From Synechococcus sp. BIOS-E4-1 (GTDB lineage: Bacteria > Cyanobacteriota > Cyanobacteriia > PCC-6307 > Cyanobiaceae), in assembly GCF_014279995.1 (NCBI RefSeq), contig NZ_CP047935.1, positions 593,243 to 657,242 of the forward strand: DNA of 64,000 bases, written 5' to 3'. This document shows positions 1 through 7,655 of this stretch, piece by piece; position 1 is the first letter of the stretch, and each line of letters starts with the position of its first letter. The translations under genes were made by a program, and so were the position numbers. Under the pieces are notes generated by a model. It made no database searches. It saw only the letters and a program-made list of their open reading frames with translations, and was not told the DNA's origin.

Positions 1-80
1 ATGACCCGCAACTTGAGCCTTCACAAGAGGAGGTCAAGGATCAGGACGAAAATGATCAGATTGATCTCCTGAGTGCCTGA
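1..80 (+). CDS. 3' end of a gene that starts before the window
   Basis: The frame beginning at base 3 stays open from the window edge to a TGA at 78-80 and encodes a 25-residue tail rich in Asp, Glu and Gln, ending DQIDLLSA. Acidic, low-complexity C-termini of this kind are common on cyanobacterial proteins. Another open frame (frame 1) also ends nearby but has a basic, unconvincing composition. Nothing can be said about function because no domain lies inside the window. Confidence 0.4.
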   Translation, partial: DPQLEPSQEEVKDQDENDQIDLLSA

Positions 81-113
81 TCATTGGGTGGGGGCCAGGT
101 CCGATTCGGCTGC

Positions 114-290
114 TTACAGCTCAAGCAGGCGGACCCTGAACTGAGCAACCTGGCGTGCCTGTTTTGGCTCTGACTGCACAAACGGATGATCGTTCAAATG
201 GTCGATCACTGTTTCGATTTTTTCATCGATTGATTTGTTCTCAAGTTCGCCGCGCCTGAGACATTCCTTCCAGACGGGATCGAACACCAT
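114..290 (-). CDS. Small hypothetical protein
   Basis: This encodes 58 residues from the ATG at 290, or 77 from an in-frame TTG at 347. The product is mixed and charged, with a helical-looking stretch KSIDEKIETVIDHLNDHP in the middle, and resembles a real soluble protein more than a shadow frame. There is no signal peptide or membrane segment and I recognise no domain. It lies just outside the left tRNA-like repeat at 364-390, so it probably belongs to the ancestral chromosome flank and not to the inserted element. Function unknown. Confidence 0.5.
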   Translation of the reverse strand: MVFDPVWKECLRRGELENKSIDEKIETVIDHLNDHPFVQSEPKQARQVAQFRVRLLEL

Positions 291-363
291 GGCGAATCCG
301 TCAGCGTTGTTGAACTGTCGATCGTCGTTAACCGGGATTGGAATCAATGAGCGGTTCTGCGAA

Positions 364-390
364 GTGCCAGGACCAGGATTTGAGCTGTGG
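364..390. repeat. Left att-like copy of the tRNA-Phe 3' end
   Basis: These 27 bases match 1848-1874, which covers the 3' end of tRNA-Phe, at 23 of 27 positions and in the same orientation. The first 11 bases are identical, and an internal run of seven (GATTTGA) is identical too. A direct repeat of a tRNA 3' end at a distance is the usual footprint of site-specific integration by a tyrosine recombinase. The four mismatches suggest an old event or a hybrid att site. Confidence 0.6.
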
Positions 391-441
391 GTGATGCGAC
401 TATTGACCCGTTAAAACACTCAGCTTGGTTCAGCAGTAATC

Positions 442-472
442 AAGACAACGCCTTTCAGCAAAGGCTTGTCTT
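442..472. repeat. 13-bp stem hairpin inside the tRNA-Phe element
   Basis: The left arm is AAGACAA, one unpaired C, then GCCTTT. The loop is CAGC, and the right arm is AAAGGC then TTGTCTT. All 13 pairs are Watson-Crick. No T-run follows on either strand, so a simple intrinsic terminator is not supported. It lies 52 bp inside the left att-like repeat and 88 bp before the integrase-like fragment. It could be an operator, a bidirectional termination structure or a recombination-related site. Confidence 0.5.
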
Positions 473-560
473 GCTGTTCCCATACCGCGTCCTTACGTTT
501 GGTTCGGTTTGGCGGTACGTCCTTCGCCCTCCTGATCGTTGGCGTTGGTGAGGGAACTCT

Positions 561-1262
561 ATGTCTCGCTCTCTTCCCCAGAACTGGATCGACGGAACTC
601 TGCACAGCCTGAATGTGCTGAGAGACCTGGGATGGCCAGGGGCGATCGTTCACCCATCACTGTCTGTCTTCCGCCAGAAACCAAGCGCCAAAAGCAGGAA
701 GACCAAGAATCTTCAATGGCGTTTTCTTCCAGACAAGGCCGATGATCCGCGTCCCTTTGCGGGAAGAACCAACCGAGGACAAGGCAAGCGTCTGTCGATC
801 GAGGGGACCTGTGGAACCACTGACCCCTGGGAGGCCGCAATCATTGCTGTGGCTGCGTCACAGGAGCGGTGGCGAAGCCTTCATCAGCAGCTGGAACAGC
901 AGCAGCGTGAGCAAGGCCAGGCACTTTCCGTGTATTGGGAACGGTGGTATGCCCATGAAGAGCAGCAACCAAGGAACAATCGCAATCGCTGGTTGAGTGA
1001 CAAGCGGCACCTGTGGAATGGGCCCACAGGTCTTGGTCTCCAGCCCTGGGCGACCACTAAAAGGATTGAGCGAATTTCCAGCAACGATTTCCTGGAGTTT
1101 TTCCTCATCATTCGCAAATACTGTGAAGTGAAGGGAATCTCTGTGGACGACACCAGGCGCCAATACAAAACCCTGATCCGTAATCTCTTTAGGGAGGCGA
1201 AATCAGATTTTCCTGCTCTGAATTGTCCGCAGTTCCCTGTGATCAGGAAGCAAGTCAAGTAA
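561..1262 (+). CDS. Truncated phage-type integrase, N-terminal and core-binding part
   Basis: This 233-residue product looks like the arm- and core-binding region of a tyrosine recombinase: a basic N-terminus, a tryptophan-rich helical segment (YWERWYAHEEQ near residue 125), and an end resembling the linker before a catalytic domain (LNCPQFPVIRKQ). The reading frame stops there. The catalytic R-HxxR-Y half of roughly 150 residues is missing, and none of the three forward frames downstream restores it. GAGGG seven bases before the ATG can serve as ribosome binding site. Its position beside tRNA-Phe and a tRNA-end repeat supports an integrase origin. An unrelated hypothetical protein remains possible. 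Confidence 0.5.
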   Translation: MSRSLPQNWIDGTLHSLNVLRDLGWPGAIVHPSLSVFRQKPSAKSRKTKNLQWRFLPDKADDPRPFAGRTNRGQGKRLSIEGTCGTTDPWEAAIIAVAASQERWRSLHQQLEQQQREQGQALSVYWERWYAHEEQQPRNNRNRWLSDKRHLWNGPTGLGLQPWATTKRIERISSNDFLEFFLIIRKYCEVKGISVDDTRRQYKTLIRNLFREAKSDFPALNCPQFPVIRKQVK

Positions 1263-1588
1263 AGCGGCACTCTTGAAAAGTATTCATTCCCTTCGTCGGC
1301 CAGTGGCAGAAGGGTTAGAGATGTGCGCTAACACCGGTTCAAGAAGGCTTGTGCTGGTGAGTAGCAGGCATCCCTCTCCCTTGATGAGTTTCTGGGTGTT
1401 GTCTTGTAGCGATGTCCTACCCATGACCGGAGAGAACTCCACCTCCAGCACTCCCAGTCAGAAGAAGCCGAAGAGGCCTTCGCCGATGGTATGACCAATG
1501 CCGGAGCAGTTCGGCTCTGCAGTGGAGGCTGAAGCTTCGACTTTGTACCTGGCCAAACCGATGACCTGAATTGTGCTTTTGACGACTT

Positions 1589-1609
1589 TGTGTATCGATG
1601 CGATACACA
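1589..1609. repeat. Perfect 9-bp inverted repeat
   Basis: TGTGTATCG and CGATACACA are exact reverse complements separated by ATG. The compact symmetric form with a 3-bp centre is typical of an operator for a dimeric helix-turn-helix repressor. It precedes the orphan terminator at 1672-1701 by about 60 bp. Confidence 0.45.
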
Positions 1610-1671
1610 AAAATAAGTACGTCCAGATGAAGGGGGTTGCGCAGGCTGCGGAAAACGCGAACAGGGGGAGC

Positions 1672-1701
1672 GGGATGGTCCGGAAAGCCATCCCGTTTTT
1701 T
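1672..1701 (+). terminator. Intrinsic terminator without an assigned gene
   Basis: GGGATGG pairs perfectly with CCATCCC across a 9-base loop and is followed by G and six T residues on the plus strand. This is a canonical Rho-independent terminator pointing towards tRNA-Phe, which is on the other strand. No convincing plus-strand gene ends just before it, so it may terminate a small RNA or a remnant transcript of the element. Confidence 0.65.
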
Positions 1702-1848
1702 GTATTCATTCGGGGCGTTCTAGGTCCGTTGAGTCATGGCTGCACCTTTGCAGGTGCGGCGCATGGCCTCCAGGAATTCGCGAACTAAAAAGCACCGAAT
1801 CGTTCCATTACGGGGACCATTCAGTGCTCTTTGGGCGCTTAAGAAAGG

Positions 1849-1921
1849 TGCCAGGACCCAGATTTGAACTGGGGACACGGCGATTTTCAGTCGCCTGCTC
1901 TACCAACTGAGCTATCCCGGC
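1849..1921 (-). tRNA. tRNA-Phe (GAA)
   Basis: The reverse complement folds as a 73-nt cloverleaf. The acceptor stem is GCCGGGA with TCCTGGC, including one G-U pair. The D arm carries AGCTCAGTTGGTAGAGC. The anticodon loop CTGAAAA reads GAA, and the T arm carries GTTCAAATC. CCA is not encoded. Its 3' end is the match for the repeat at 364-390, so it is the likely integration target of the element to its left. Confidence 0.95.
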
Positions 1922-1946
1922 GCGTTGTCTGCGCGACTTGTGAATC

Positions 1947-2618
1947 CTAAATCACAGGGTGGAACTCCCAGGGTGTTCTGGCCAGGCAGAGCACCCCTTG
2001 GATGGAGGTTCCGTAGGCCTGAAGAACCTGGTGCGCGGCCATAACGGTTGCACCTGTTGTCACGATGTCATCCACAAGCCAGACCTGCTGCTGTCTGGGC
2101 AGGCACGTCCAGGGATGACTTGTCGATTGGGTCGAAGTTTGCTTCAGGGTGAAGCTGCCGGACTGGTTGCTCACTCTCTGCCGACGATTGAGCAAGTGCT
2201 GACCCACTGTGGGGCGACAACGCTGCAGCAGCTGAAGTGTTGGTCGTTCCAGGCAGCGGCAGATCAGTTCCGGAAGCGGATTCGATCGGCTCTTCGCCTT
2301 CCAGCCAGGGATCGGTATCAGCAGACTGTTTTGTGGTAGATCGCACTGAAGACTCGTGCAAATCGCCTGCAGAGAGCCAAGATCGTGAGTCCTGCGCAAC
2401 GACAGAATCAACTGGCGCATGGCACCGCTGTACCAAGAGACTGCGCGCCAGGGCAGGGGGCTGTTGCCCTTCACCCCAGATTCAGCAAGCCCCAGGCGTT
2501 GTTGGCAGGTCTGGCAGAGGCCTGACTGATCAGCTTCTGAGATGAGCTGTCGCTTGCAGATTGCGCAACTGGGTTCGATCAGTAGCTGCCCAAGACAGGT
2601 CTTGATGCAGGTCAGCAA
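1947..2618 (-). CDS. comF: ComF family phosphoribosyltransferase-like protein
   Basis: This 223-residue protein has the ComF layout: an N-terminal cysteine cluster (CAIC near residue 18, CQTC near 36) that probably binds zinc, a middle region with LIPIPGWKAKSR, and a C-terminal PRPP-binding loop VWLVDDIVTTGATV. ComF proteins help bring in single-stranded DNA during natural transformation, and dprA is also in this window (12257-13372). The frame opens with TTG at 2618; the first internal ATG (residue 67) would remove the zinc cluster, so the TTG is preferred. It is a monocistronic-looking minus-strand gene next to tRNA-Phe. Confidence 0.85.
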   Translation of the reverse strand: MLTCIKTCLGQLLIEPSCAICKRQLISEADQSGLCQTCQQRLGLAESGVKGNSPLPWRAVSWYSGAMRQLILSLRRTHDLGSLQAICTSLQCDLPQNSLLIPIPGWKAKSRSNPLPELICRCLERPTLQLLQRCRPTVGQHLLNRRQRVSNQSGSFTLKQTSTQSTSHPWTCLPRQQQVWLVDDIVTTGATVMAAHQVLQAYGTSIQGVLCLARTPWEFHPVI

Positions 2619-2639
2619 GGCAACGATCTGCGATTGACT

Positions 2640-2927
2640 TCAGGATTCCCCTTTGTCAGCCCCGGCAGGCATGGCTTTCAACATGGCCACGAGAGTGCGG
2701 TGTGCATCCTCGCTGTCGGTGAGCATGTGGTCGAAGGGAATGCTGATGGTCTTGCTATTCACCTCAAGGGTCATGGCTTCTGCGGTCACTCCTGTCATTG
2801 AGGCTTCCGTTGCCGATGTCAGGCCTCCGTAGTGGTGGGCGTAGCGGAGCACAGCATCACTGTGGTCGTCATTCATATGACGACAGATGCGTTCGCTGAT
2901 GGCTGGAGTAAGCGGTTCGGCGGCCAT
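2640..2927 (-). CDS. DUF2470 domain protein
   Basis: At 95 residues this is almost entirely a DUF2470 domain, the module found at the C-terminus of HugZ-type haem-utilisation and pyridoxamine-phosphate-oxidase-like proteins. The diagnostic stretches are RHMNDDHSDAVLRYAHHYGG near residue 15 and FDHMLTDSEDAHRTLVAML near residue 65. Stand-alone versions occur in cyanobacteria and their exact role is not established. The stop lies 21 bp upstream of comF on the same strand, so both may be cotranscribed. No signal peptide is seen, so the product is cytoplasmic. Confidence 0.8.
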   Translation of the reverse strand: MAAEPLTPAISERICRHMNDDHSDAVLRYAHHYGGLTSATEASMTGVTAEAMTLEVNSKTISIPFDHMLTDSEDAHRTLVAMLKAMPAGADKGES

Positions 2928-2957
2928 GGGAAAGATGCAGGGAGTGGATGAACGAAA

Positions 2958-3122
2958 TCAGCTAAAGCGTTGCCAGAGCAGCAGGGCTAGTCGTAGACCG
3001 CTGTACCCGACGAATCCGGCCAACACGATGAACAGCCCGATGGCAAGAGCGTCGCGGAGTCTGTTTGCCAAAGGCTCATGGAAGCTCAACCGATTCTCGC
3101 CTGGAACAGGTGATTTGATCAT
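2958..3122 (-). CDS. Small single-pass membrane protein
   Basis: From the ATG at 3122 this encodes 54 residues: a polar N-terminus, one clear hydrophobic segment (IGLFIVLAGFVGYSGLRLAL) and a short basic tail WQRFS. A longer version from 3158 is open, but its first residues come from sequence that also codes for the kinase. Even with the shorter start it overlaps the 3' end of the FGGY kinase gene by 47 bp in another frame, which suggests translational coupling. Function unknown. Confidence 0.55.
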   Translation of the reverse strand: MIKSPVPGENRLSFHEPLANRLRDALAIGLFIVLAGFVGYSGLRLALLLWQRFS

Positions 3123-4362
3123 CTTGTTGTTGCAGAGCGGTGAGTGCGAGCCGCGCAACCCCTGCAGCAGGAGGGCTGTAACAACTACGGATCGGAATAC
3201 CGAGTAATCGTTGCCGCATCCGTCGCCATTGGGGGTTTCTGGCGCCCCCTCCCAGGGTCACCAGACGTTTGGGCGCGGGTGCTCCGAGTTCAGTGAGCTT
3301 GGTCCAGCCCTGGCGTTCAATCTGGCTAAGGCCTTCCAATAGACCATGCAGATACAGCGCATCACTCACCGGTCGTGGAGTCAGGATTGGTACAAGATCG
3401 GGATCATCCACGGGAAAACGCTCTCCTCGACCGATCAGGGGCAGCAGCTTCAGCCCACTCTGTTGATCAGGGTCGATTTGACGGCTCAGTTCGTCGAGGT
3501 CGATTCCTGGAAAGCACTTGCGCAGCACTGCACCACCGCTGTTGGAGGCTCCCCCTGCAAGCCAGCGACCGCCCACGCGGTGGGTGGACGTCCCTGCACC
3601 ATCTCGTAAAGGGATGCTGGTGAAGCGTTTGAGCACAAGAGTGCTTCCCAGCACGGTGATGCCTTCATCGTCGGCGGCATCGGCCGTAAGCACTGCTGCA
3701 TTGGCATCGGTTGTGCCTGCGATCACGAGTATGTCCTCCGATAGCCCCAGCTGTTTGGCTCGGGCAGTGTTCATGATTCCGAGCCTTGAGCCGCTCGGTC
3801 GGATCTCCGGCAGTGCTTCGCGCCAGGCCTGATGCTCAAAAGCATGAGGCCATCGTTGATCGCTGAGCGACCAGCCCAGGCGAAGGTTGTTGCCCTCTTC
3901 TCCAAACCTCCAGTCCCCGACCAGCCAGCCGCTGATCCAGTCAGCCTGGTGACGAAGGATCAGCGGTGGCGAGTGTTGCTCCAAGAGCCTCAGAGCGCGG
4001 GCCAAGCTGCCACTGGCGCTCGCCGCCGGCTGGCCTGCTTGCACCAGCTCACGCACCTGCTCCAGCTGTTCCGGACAGGCAACGTTGTAGGGCAAAGCCT
4101 TTCCGAGGGGGGTGCCATCTGGATCGCAGGCAACCAACGTCCCTGAGGTTCCATCGACAGCCACAGCCTTGAGCTGGCTGCGCAGCTCGTTTGGAATGGC
4201 ATTGATCAGCTGGGTGCAGCTTGTCAGCCAATCATCTGGATCCGCCAGGCCTCGGTCGTAGCCGTTGGAATCCGTGTAGAGCAGATCGCGCTGTTGATTA
4301 AGAACCGCAACCCGCACTCCACTGGTGCCCAGATCAATGCCGAGCGCCAGTGAATCGTGCAT
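3076..4362 (-). CDS. FGGY-family carbohydrate kinase
   Basis: The 428-residue product has the FGGY sugar-kinase fold: the N-terminal phosphate loop LGIDLGTSGVRVAVLN, a second conserved block VDGTSGTLVACD near residue 73, and the C-terminal adenosine-binding region around VTLGGGARNPQW. It is shorter than classical xylulokinase (about 490) and closest in form to the cyanobacterial D-ribulose/D-xylulose kinase type. It would phosphorylate a pentulose or similar sugar with ATP in the cytoplasm. The ATG at 4362 is chosen because it lies 7 bp after the metK stop, while the upstream in-frame start would overlap metK. The exact substrate cannot be read from sequence. Confidence 0.8.
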   Translation of the reverse strand: MHDSLALGIDLGTSGVRVAVLNQQRDLLYTDSNGYDRGLADPDDWLTSCTQLINAIPNELRSQLKAVAVDGTSGTLVACDPDGTPLGKALPYNVACPEQLEQVRELVQAGQPAASASGSLARALRLLEQHSPPLILRHQADWISGWLVGDWRFGEEGNNLRLGWSLSDQRWPHAFEHQAWREALPEIRPSGSRLGIMNTARAKQLGLSEDILVIAGTTDANAAVLTADAADDEGITVLGSTLVLKRFTSIPLRDGAGTSTHRVGGRWLAGGASNSGGAVLRKCFPGIDLDELSRQIDPDQQSGLKLLPLIGRGERFPVDDPDLVPILTPRPVSDALYLHGLLEGLSQIERQGWTKLTELGAPAPKRLVTLGGGARNPQWRRMRQRLLGIPIRSCYSPPAAGVARLALTALQQQDDQITCSRRESVELP

Positions 4363-4369
4363 CAACCGA

Positions 4370-5602
4370 TCAGGCGTTGCGGAGTTCTGCCGCCTTGGCG
4401 TCAACGTTCTCCCAGGGCGCTTTCAGGTCATTGCGGCCGAAGTGCCCGTAGGCAGCAGTGTCCTGGTAGAAGCGTCCCCCACGTTGCTGAGGCAGGTTGC
4501 GCAGTCCAAAACTTTCGATGATGGCTCCGGGGCGCAGGTCAAAGTGCTCCTGAACCAGACCTGTCAGCGCGTCGTTGGCGAACTGACTTGTTCCGAAGGA
4601 TTCAACCAAAATTGACACCGGCTTGGCAACGCCGATCGCATAGCTCAGCTGCACTTCGGCCCTTTCCGCCAGACCAGCTGCTACAAGACTTTTCGCCACG
4701 TAACGGGCTGCATAGGCCGCTGAGCGGTCCACTTTGGTGGGGTCCTTGCCTGAGAAGGCGCCGCCCCCATGACGGGCATAACCCCCGTAGGTATCCACAA
4801 TGATTTTGCGACCGGTCAGCCCGGCATCACCCTGGGGGCCACCGACAACAAACTTTCCGGTTGGGTTGACGAGATATTTGGTCGCATCGCGGCTTGGTTT
4901 CAGGACCAGATCGGCTGTTGCCGGCTCCACCACGTGGGTCCAGAGGTCCTCCGTGATTCGCTCACGGATGCCCTGCTCGTCACCCATGCCTCCCACCTCA
5001 GCCGTGTGCTGGGTCGAGATCAGGATCGTGTCGATCGCAACCGGTTTGTCATTCTCATAAACCACACTCACCTGCGTTTTTCCGTCGGGCAAGAGGTAGT
5101 CCAGGGTGCCGTTGTGACGCACTTCCGCCAGCCTTCTTGCCAGCCGGTGGGCCAGGCTGATGGGCAAAGGCATCAGCTCGGGTGTCTCGTTGCACGCATA
5201 GCCGAACATGATCCCCTGATCGCCAGCGCCAACCAAATCCAGCGGATCGCCAGCGTGGTCATCGGCTTCATTTACACCCTGAGCAATGTCGGGCGACTGC
5301 TGGTCGAGGGCGACCAAGACAGCACAGCTGTTGGCATCAAAGCCACCGGCGCGGGCTCCGCTGTAGCCGATCTCCTTGATCACGTTGCGAACAAGGTGGA
5401 TAAAGTCCACTTGCGCTTTGGATGTCACTTCGCCTGTGATCATGCAAAGGCCAGTGTTTACAACTGTTTCGCAGGCCACACGGCTGGTGGGATCCTGCGC
5501 CAGAAGGGCGTCGAGTACAGCATCACTGACTTGATCGCAGATCTTGTCGGGATGCCCCTCCGTAACGGACTCGGAGGTAAAAACGTATCGACTCATAACC
5601 AT
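4370..5602 (-). CDS. metK: S-adenosylmethionine synthetase
   Basis: This full-length 410-residue enzyme makes S-adenosylmethionine from methionine and ATP. Signatures are [20 protein letters not shown] near residue 11, the ATP-binding [12 protein letters not shown] at 125-136, and the phosphate loop [16 protein letters not shown] in the C-terminal third. The start ATG-GTT-ATG offers two alternatives (5602 or 5596); [11 protein letters not shown] is the family's usual beginning. No SAM-binding riboswitch-like structure is obvious upstream. It is followed on the same strand by the FGGY kinase. Three methionine salvage genes (mtnB, mtnC, mtnD), which recycle the sulfur by-product of SAM use, lie elsewhere in the window. 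Confidence 0.97.
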   Translation of the reverse strand: MVMSRYVFTSESVTEGHPDKICDQVSDAVLDALLAQDPTSRVACETVVNTGLCMITGEVTSKAQVDFIHLVRNVIKEIGYSGARAGGFDANSCAVLVALDQQSPDIAQGVNEADDHAGDPLDLVGAGDQGIMFGYACNETPELMPLPISLAHRLARRLAEVRHNGTLDYLLPDGKTQVSVVYENDKPVAIDTILISTQHTAEVGGMGDEQGIRERITEDLWTHVVEPATADLVLKPSRDATKYLVNPTGKFVVGGPQGDAGLTGRKIIVDTYGGYARHGGGAFSGKDPTKVDRSAAYAARYVAKSLVAAGLAERAEVQLSYAIGVAKPVSILVESFGTSQFANDALTGLVQEHFDLRPGAIIESFGLRNLPQQRGGRFYQDTAAYGHFGRNDLKAPWENVDAKAAELRNA

Positions 5603-5636
5603 CGGTAATTGCCGGCGACTTTACGAGGTCGACTCT

Positions 5637-6434
5637 TTAGGCCTTTGATAATGCGTCTGACGTTGCGGTCAGTTCGCTCCAGTGACTGATCAGATGTTCA
5701 TGGGCGGTGAGCGTTGGCTGGCGATGCCATCCGGCCACATAGCCGATGGTCAGTGCAATCCCTGCCTGTCGTGCCATCAACAGATCGGTGTCGGCATCTC
5801 CGATCAGGGCGCATTTCTCCACTCTTAGCCCCAGTTGTGAGCACAGTCCCTGAACAGCTCTTGGGTCTGGTTTGGCTGGATGGTGATCGGCACTCCACAG
5901 CCCGCTGATGCAGTCGTTGAGTTGGTGCTGGTGGAGAAAGTTCTCAATGCCCTTTGTGGTGTCATTGCTGATCACGGCACAAGTGATTCCAGCAGCGGCC
6001 AGCTCTCTAAGAAGTCTTGCTGCATCTGGCAACAAGCCAATTGGGTGCCCACCTGGATGCAGTGCTTGTTTGTGCTGATCCACATGATCAAACACCTCCT
6101 GAGCCAGGACCAATGATTGAGGCCAGTTCAGATTCATCTGACAGAACACCGTTGCGGTGCTCAGCAGGTTGTGATGTCGCGACGCTACCGCCAGTGTGCC
6201 GTCAGGGATGACTCCTGCACTGCAGCGTCCGTAGGTTCTCGCAAGCAGATCGCTCAGCTCCCGGAGCTCTCTAGCTGAGGCACCTCGCGATCTAAATCTG
6301 CGACCTGCTTCATCAAGTCTGGCGTCAGCCAGTTCGATTAAACGCGGCTCGCTATGGGAAAGGGTGCCGTCCTTATCGAACAGCACCCCCTGAACTGAAC
6401 CGAGCTCACAGTCCTTGAGTTTGAGGTGAGCCAT
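5637..6434 (-). CDS. HAD-superfamily phosphatase, phosphoglycolate phosphatase-like
   Basis: This 265-residue HAD hydrolase of subfamily IA has the nucleophile motif LFDKDGTLSHS near residue 18, motif II SNDT near 155, a conserved lysine in KPDPRAVQGLC, and the metal-binding LIGDADTDLLMARQAG. A helical cap domain lies between motifs I and II. The family includes phosphoglycolate phosphatase, which detoxifies the Rubisco oxygenation product, but other small phosphorylated substrates cannot be excluded. It sits 13 bp after rps1 on the same strand and before metK. Confidence 0.8.
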   Translation of the reverse strand: MAHLKLKDCELGSVQGVLFDKDGTLSHSEPRLIELADARLDEAGRRFRSRGASARELRELSDLLARTYGRCSAGVIPDGTLAVASRHHNLLSTATVFCQMNLNWPQSLVLAQEVFDHVDQHKQALHPGGHPIGLLPDAARLLRELAAAGITCAVISNDTTKGIENFLHQHQLNDCISGLWSADHHPAKPDPRAVQGLCSQLGLRVEKCALIGDADTDLLMARQAGIALTIGYVAGWHRQPTLTAHEHLISHWSELTATSDALSKA

Positions 6435-6447
6435 TGGCTCGGATCCC

Positions 6448-7554
6448 TCAAATCATCATTGAACCCAGGGGCTCTTCGCCTTCCTCGGCTTGCTCAAGCA
6501 ACATCTGCTTGTAGCGAGCTGCCATTTCTTCAGCCTTGTCAAACACCTTCTGCGGATCTGTGAGCATGTCACCAGGCTCTGGCTCAAGCGCCTTGGTGGA
6601 GAGTGAGATTCGGCCTCGCTCTGCGTCGAGATCGATGATCATCACTTTCATCTGATCATTCACGTTGAGCACCGAGTGTGGCGTTTCGATGTGCTCGTGA
6701 CTGATCTCAGAGATGTGCAGCAGACCGCTAACACCGCCGATGTCGATGAAGGCGCCGTAGGGCTTGATTCCGCGCACGGTGCCCACCACAACCTCACCTA
6801 CTTCGAGGCGGTTCATCTTGCGTTCGACCAAAGCGCGCCTGTGACTCAGCACCAGACGATTGCGCTCTTCGTCAACCTCAAGGAACTTGAGGGGGAGGAA
6901 GTCGGCAACAAGTTCTTCCTTGGGTTTACGTGTACTGATGTGGGATCCGGGGATGAATCCACGCAGTCCTTCCACCCTCACCAGGGCGCCACCTCTGTTG
7001 GTGGCAAACACCTCTGAGTAGATGGTGGCGTCTTCCTTCTGCAACTGGCGAACACGTTCCCAGGCTCGCTGATATTCGATCCGTCGAATGGAGAGGGAGA
7101 GCTGTCCGTCTTCGTTCTCCTCGCTCATGATGAAGAACTCCCGGATTTCACCGGGTTGCAGTACATCGCTGAGTCCTTCAACGCGATTGATCGACACCTC
7201 CTGAAGAGGCATGAATGCAGCGGTTTTTGCTCCGATATCGATCATGGCGCCCTTGGATTCCAGGGCGAAAACCGTGCCGTTAACGATGTCTCCGGGCTTG
7301 AAGTTGTAGTCGTACTTACTCAGTAACGCCGCGAATTCATCCAGGGTGAATCCAGCACTGTCCATGTCCCGGCTGGTCGCCCGGCTGCTGGGATCGTCAG
7401 CAGTGGGGATGTCTTCGGGAATGCCGAGGTCTTCATCGGTACCGAAGTCGGCTTGATCAGCTGACCCTTCAGCCACTGCTTCGGTTTCGGATGCGACCGC
7501 TTCTGCGGTGTCCACTGCAGATTCCTGGGAAGGATCTGTGGGAGTGACAGTCAT
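6448..7554 (-). CDS. rpsA: 30S ribosomal protein S1
   Basis: From the ATG at 7554 the protein has 368 residues with three S1 RNA-binding repeats, visible from their beginnings GDIVNGTVFALESKGAMIDI, a degenerate middle copy around ATNRGGALVRVEGLRGFIPG, and GEVVVGTVRGIKPYGAFIDI. An acidic N-terminal tail precedes them. Cyanobacterial and plastid S1 proteins are this short, with three repeats instead of the six of E. coli. The frame extends upstream to 7626, but that part is basic and unlike S1, so the ATG starting MTVTPTDPS is preferred. The protein loads mRNA on the small ribosomal subunit. Confidence 0.93.
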   Translation of the reverse strand: MTVTPTDPSQESAVDTAEAVASETEAVAEGSADQADFGTDEDLGIPEDIPTADDPSSRATSRDMDSAGFTLDEFAALLSKYDYNFKPGDIVNGTVFALESKGAMIDIGAKTAAFMPLQEVSINRVEGLSDVLQPGEIREFFIMSEENEDGQLSLSIRRIEYQRAWERVRQLQKEDATIYSEVFATNRGGALVRVEGLRGFIPGSHISTRKPKEELVADFLPLKFLEVDEERNRLVLSHRRALVERKMNRLEVGEVVVGTVRGIKPYGAFIDIGGVSGLLHISEISHEHIETPHSVLNVNDQMKVMIIDLDAERGRISLSTKALEPEPGDMLTDPQKVFDKAEEMAARYKQMLLEQAEEGEEPLGSMMI

Positions 7555-7655
7555 GGAACGTTGGCGGTCTGCCTCTGGGACAGAGCGATGGGATCTGAAA
7601 CAGGCCCGCCGACCTGGATCAGGCAATTGCAGATTCTACAGATCGACGATCAAGC

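Larger units (their letters stand above)
1263..1848. other. Stretch without a convincing gene inside the element
   Basis: Several short frames are open on both strands here (for example 1273-1494 plus and 1458-1709 minus), but they overlap each other, have unnatural compositions and lack ribosome binding sites. One frame (about 1405-1530 plus) reads like a fragment, with SEEAEEAFADGMTNAG, but has no clear start. The stretch does contain a perfect 9-bp inverted repeat at 1589-1609 and a terminator at 1672-1701, so some transcript probably ends here. Confidence 0.5.
364..1874. mobile_element. Putative decayed integrative element at tRNA-Phe
   Basis: About 1.5 kb lies between an imperfect direct repeat of the tRNA-Phe 3' end (364-390) and the tRNA itself (1848-1874). 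It carries one convincing open reading frame, an integrase-like N-terminal fragment at 561-1262, plus hairpins at 442-472 and 1589-1609 and a terminator at 1672-1701. The tRNA 3' end faces the element, as expected for integration into a tRNA gene. Low gene density contrasts with the packed chromosome to the right. The element would be immobile, because the recombinase lacks its catalytic domain. Confidence 0.5.

Noticed and set aside
1458-1709. A minus-strand 83-codon frame with a hydrophobic stretch in the tRNA-Phe element
   Set aside because: Its first codons form the orphan terminator hairpin and it has no ribosome binding site; the hydrophobic run looks accidental.
4769-5608. A 279-codon open frame antisense to metK
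   Set aside because: It mirrors the metK codons, has no ribosome binding site and no recognisable domain. High-GC genes often leave long open frames on the opposite strand.
4370-5640. A SAM riboswitch upstream of metK
   Set aside because: Only 34 bp separate metK from the preceding gene, too short for a known SAM riboswitch, and no conserved core was seen.
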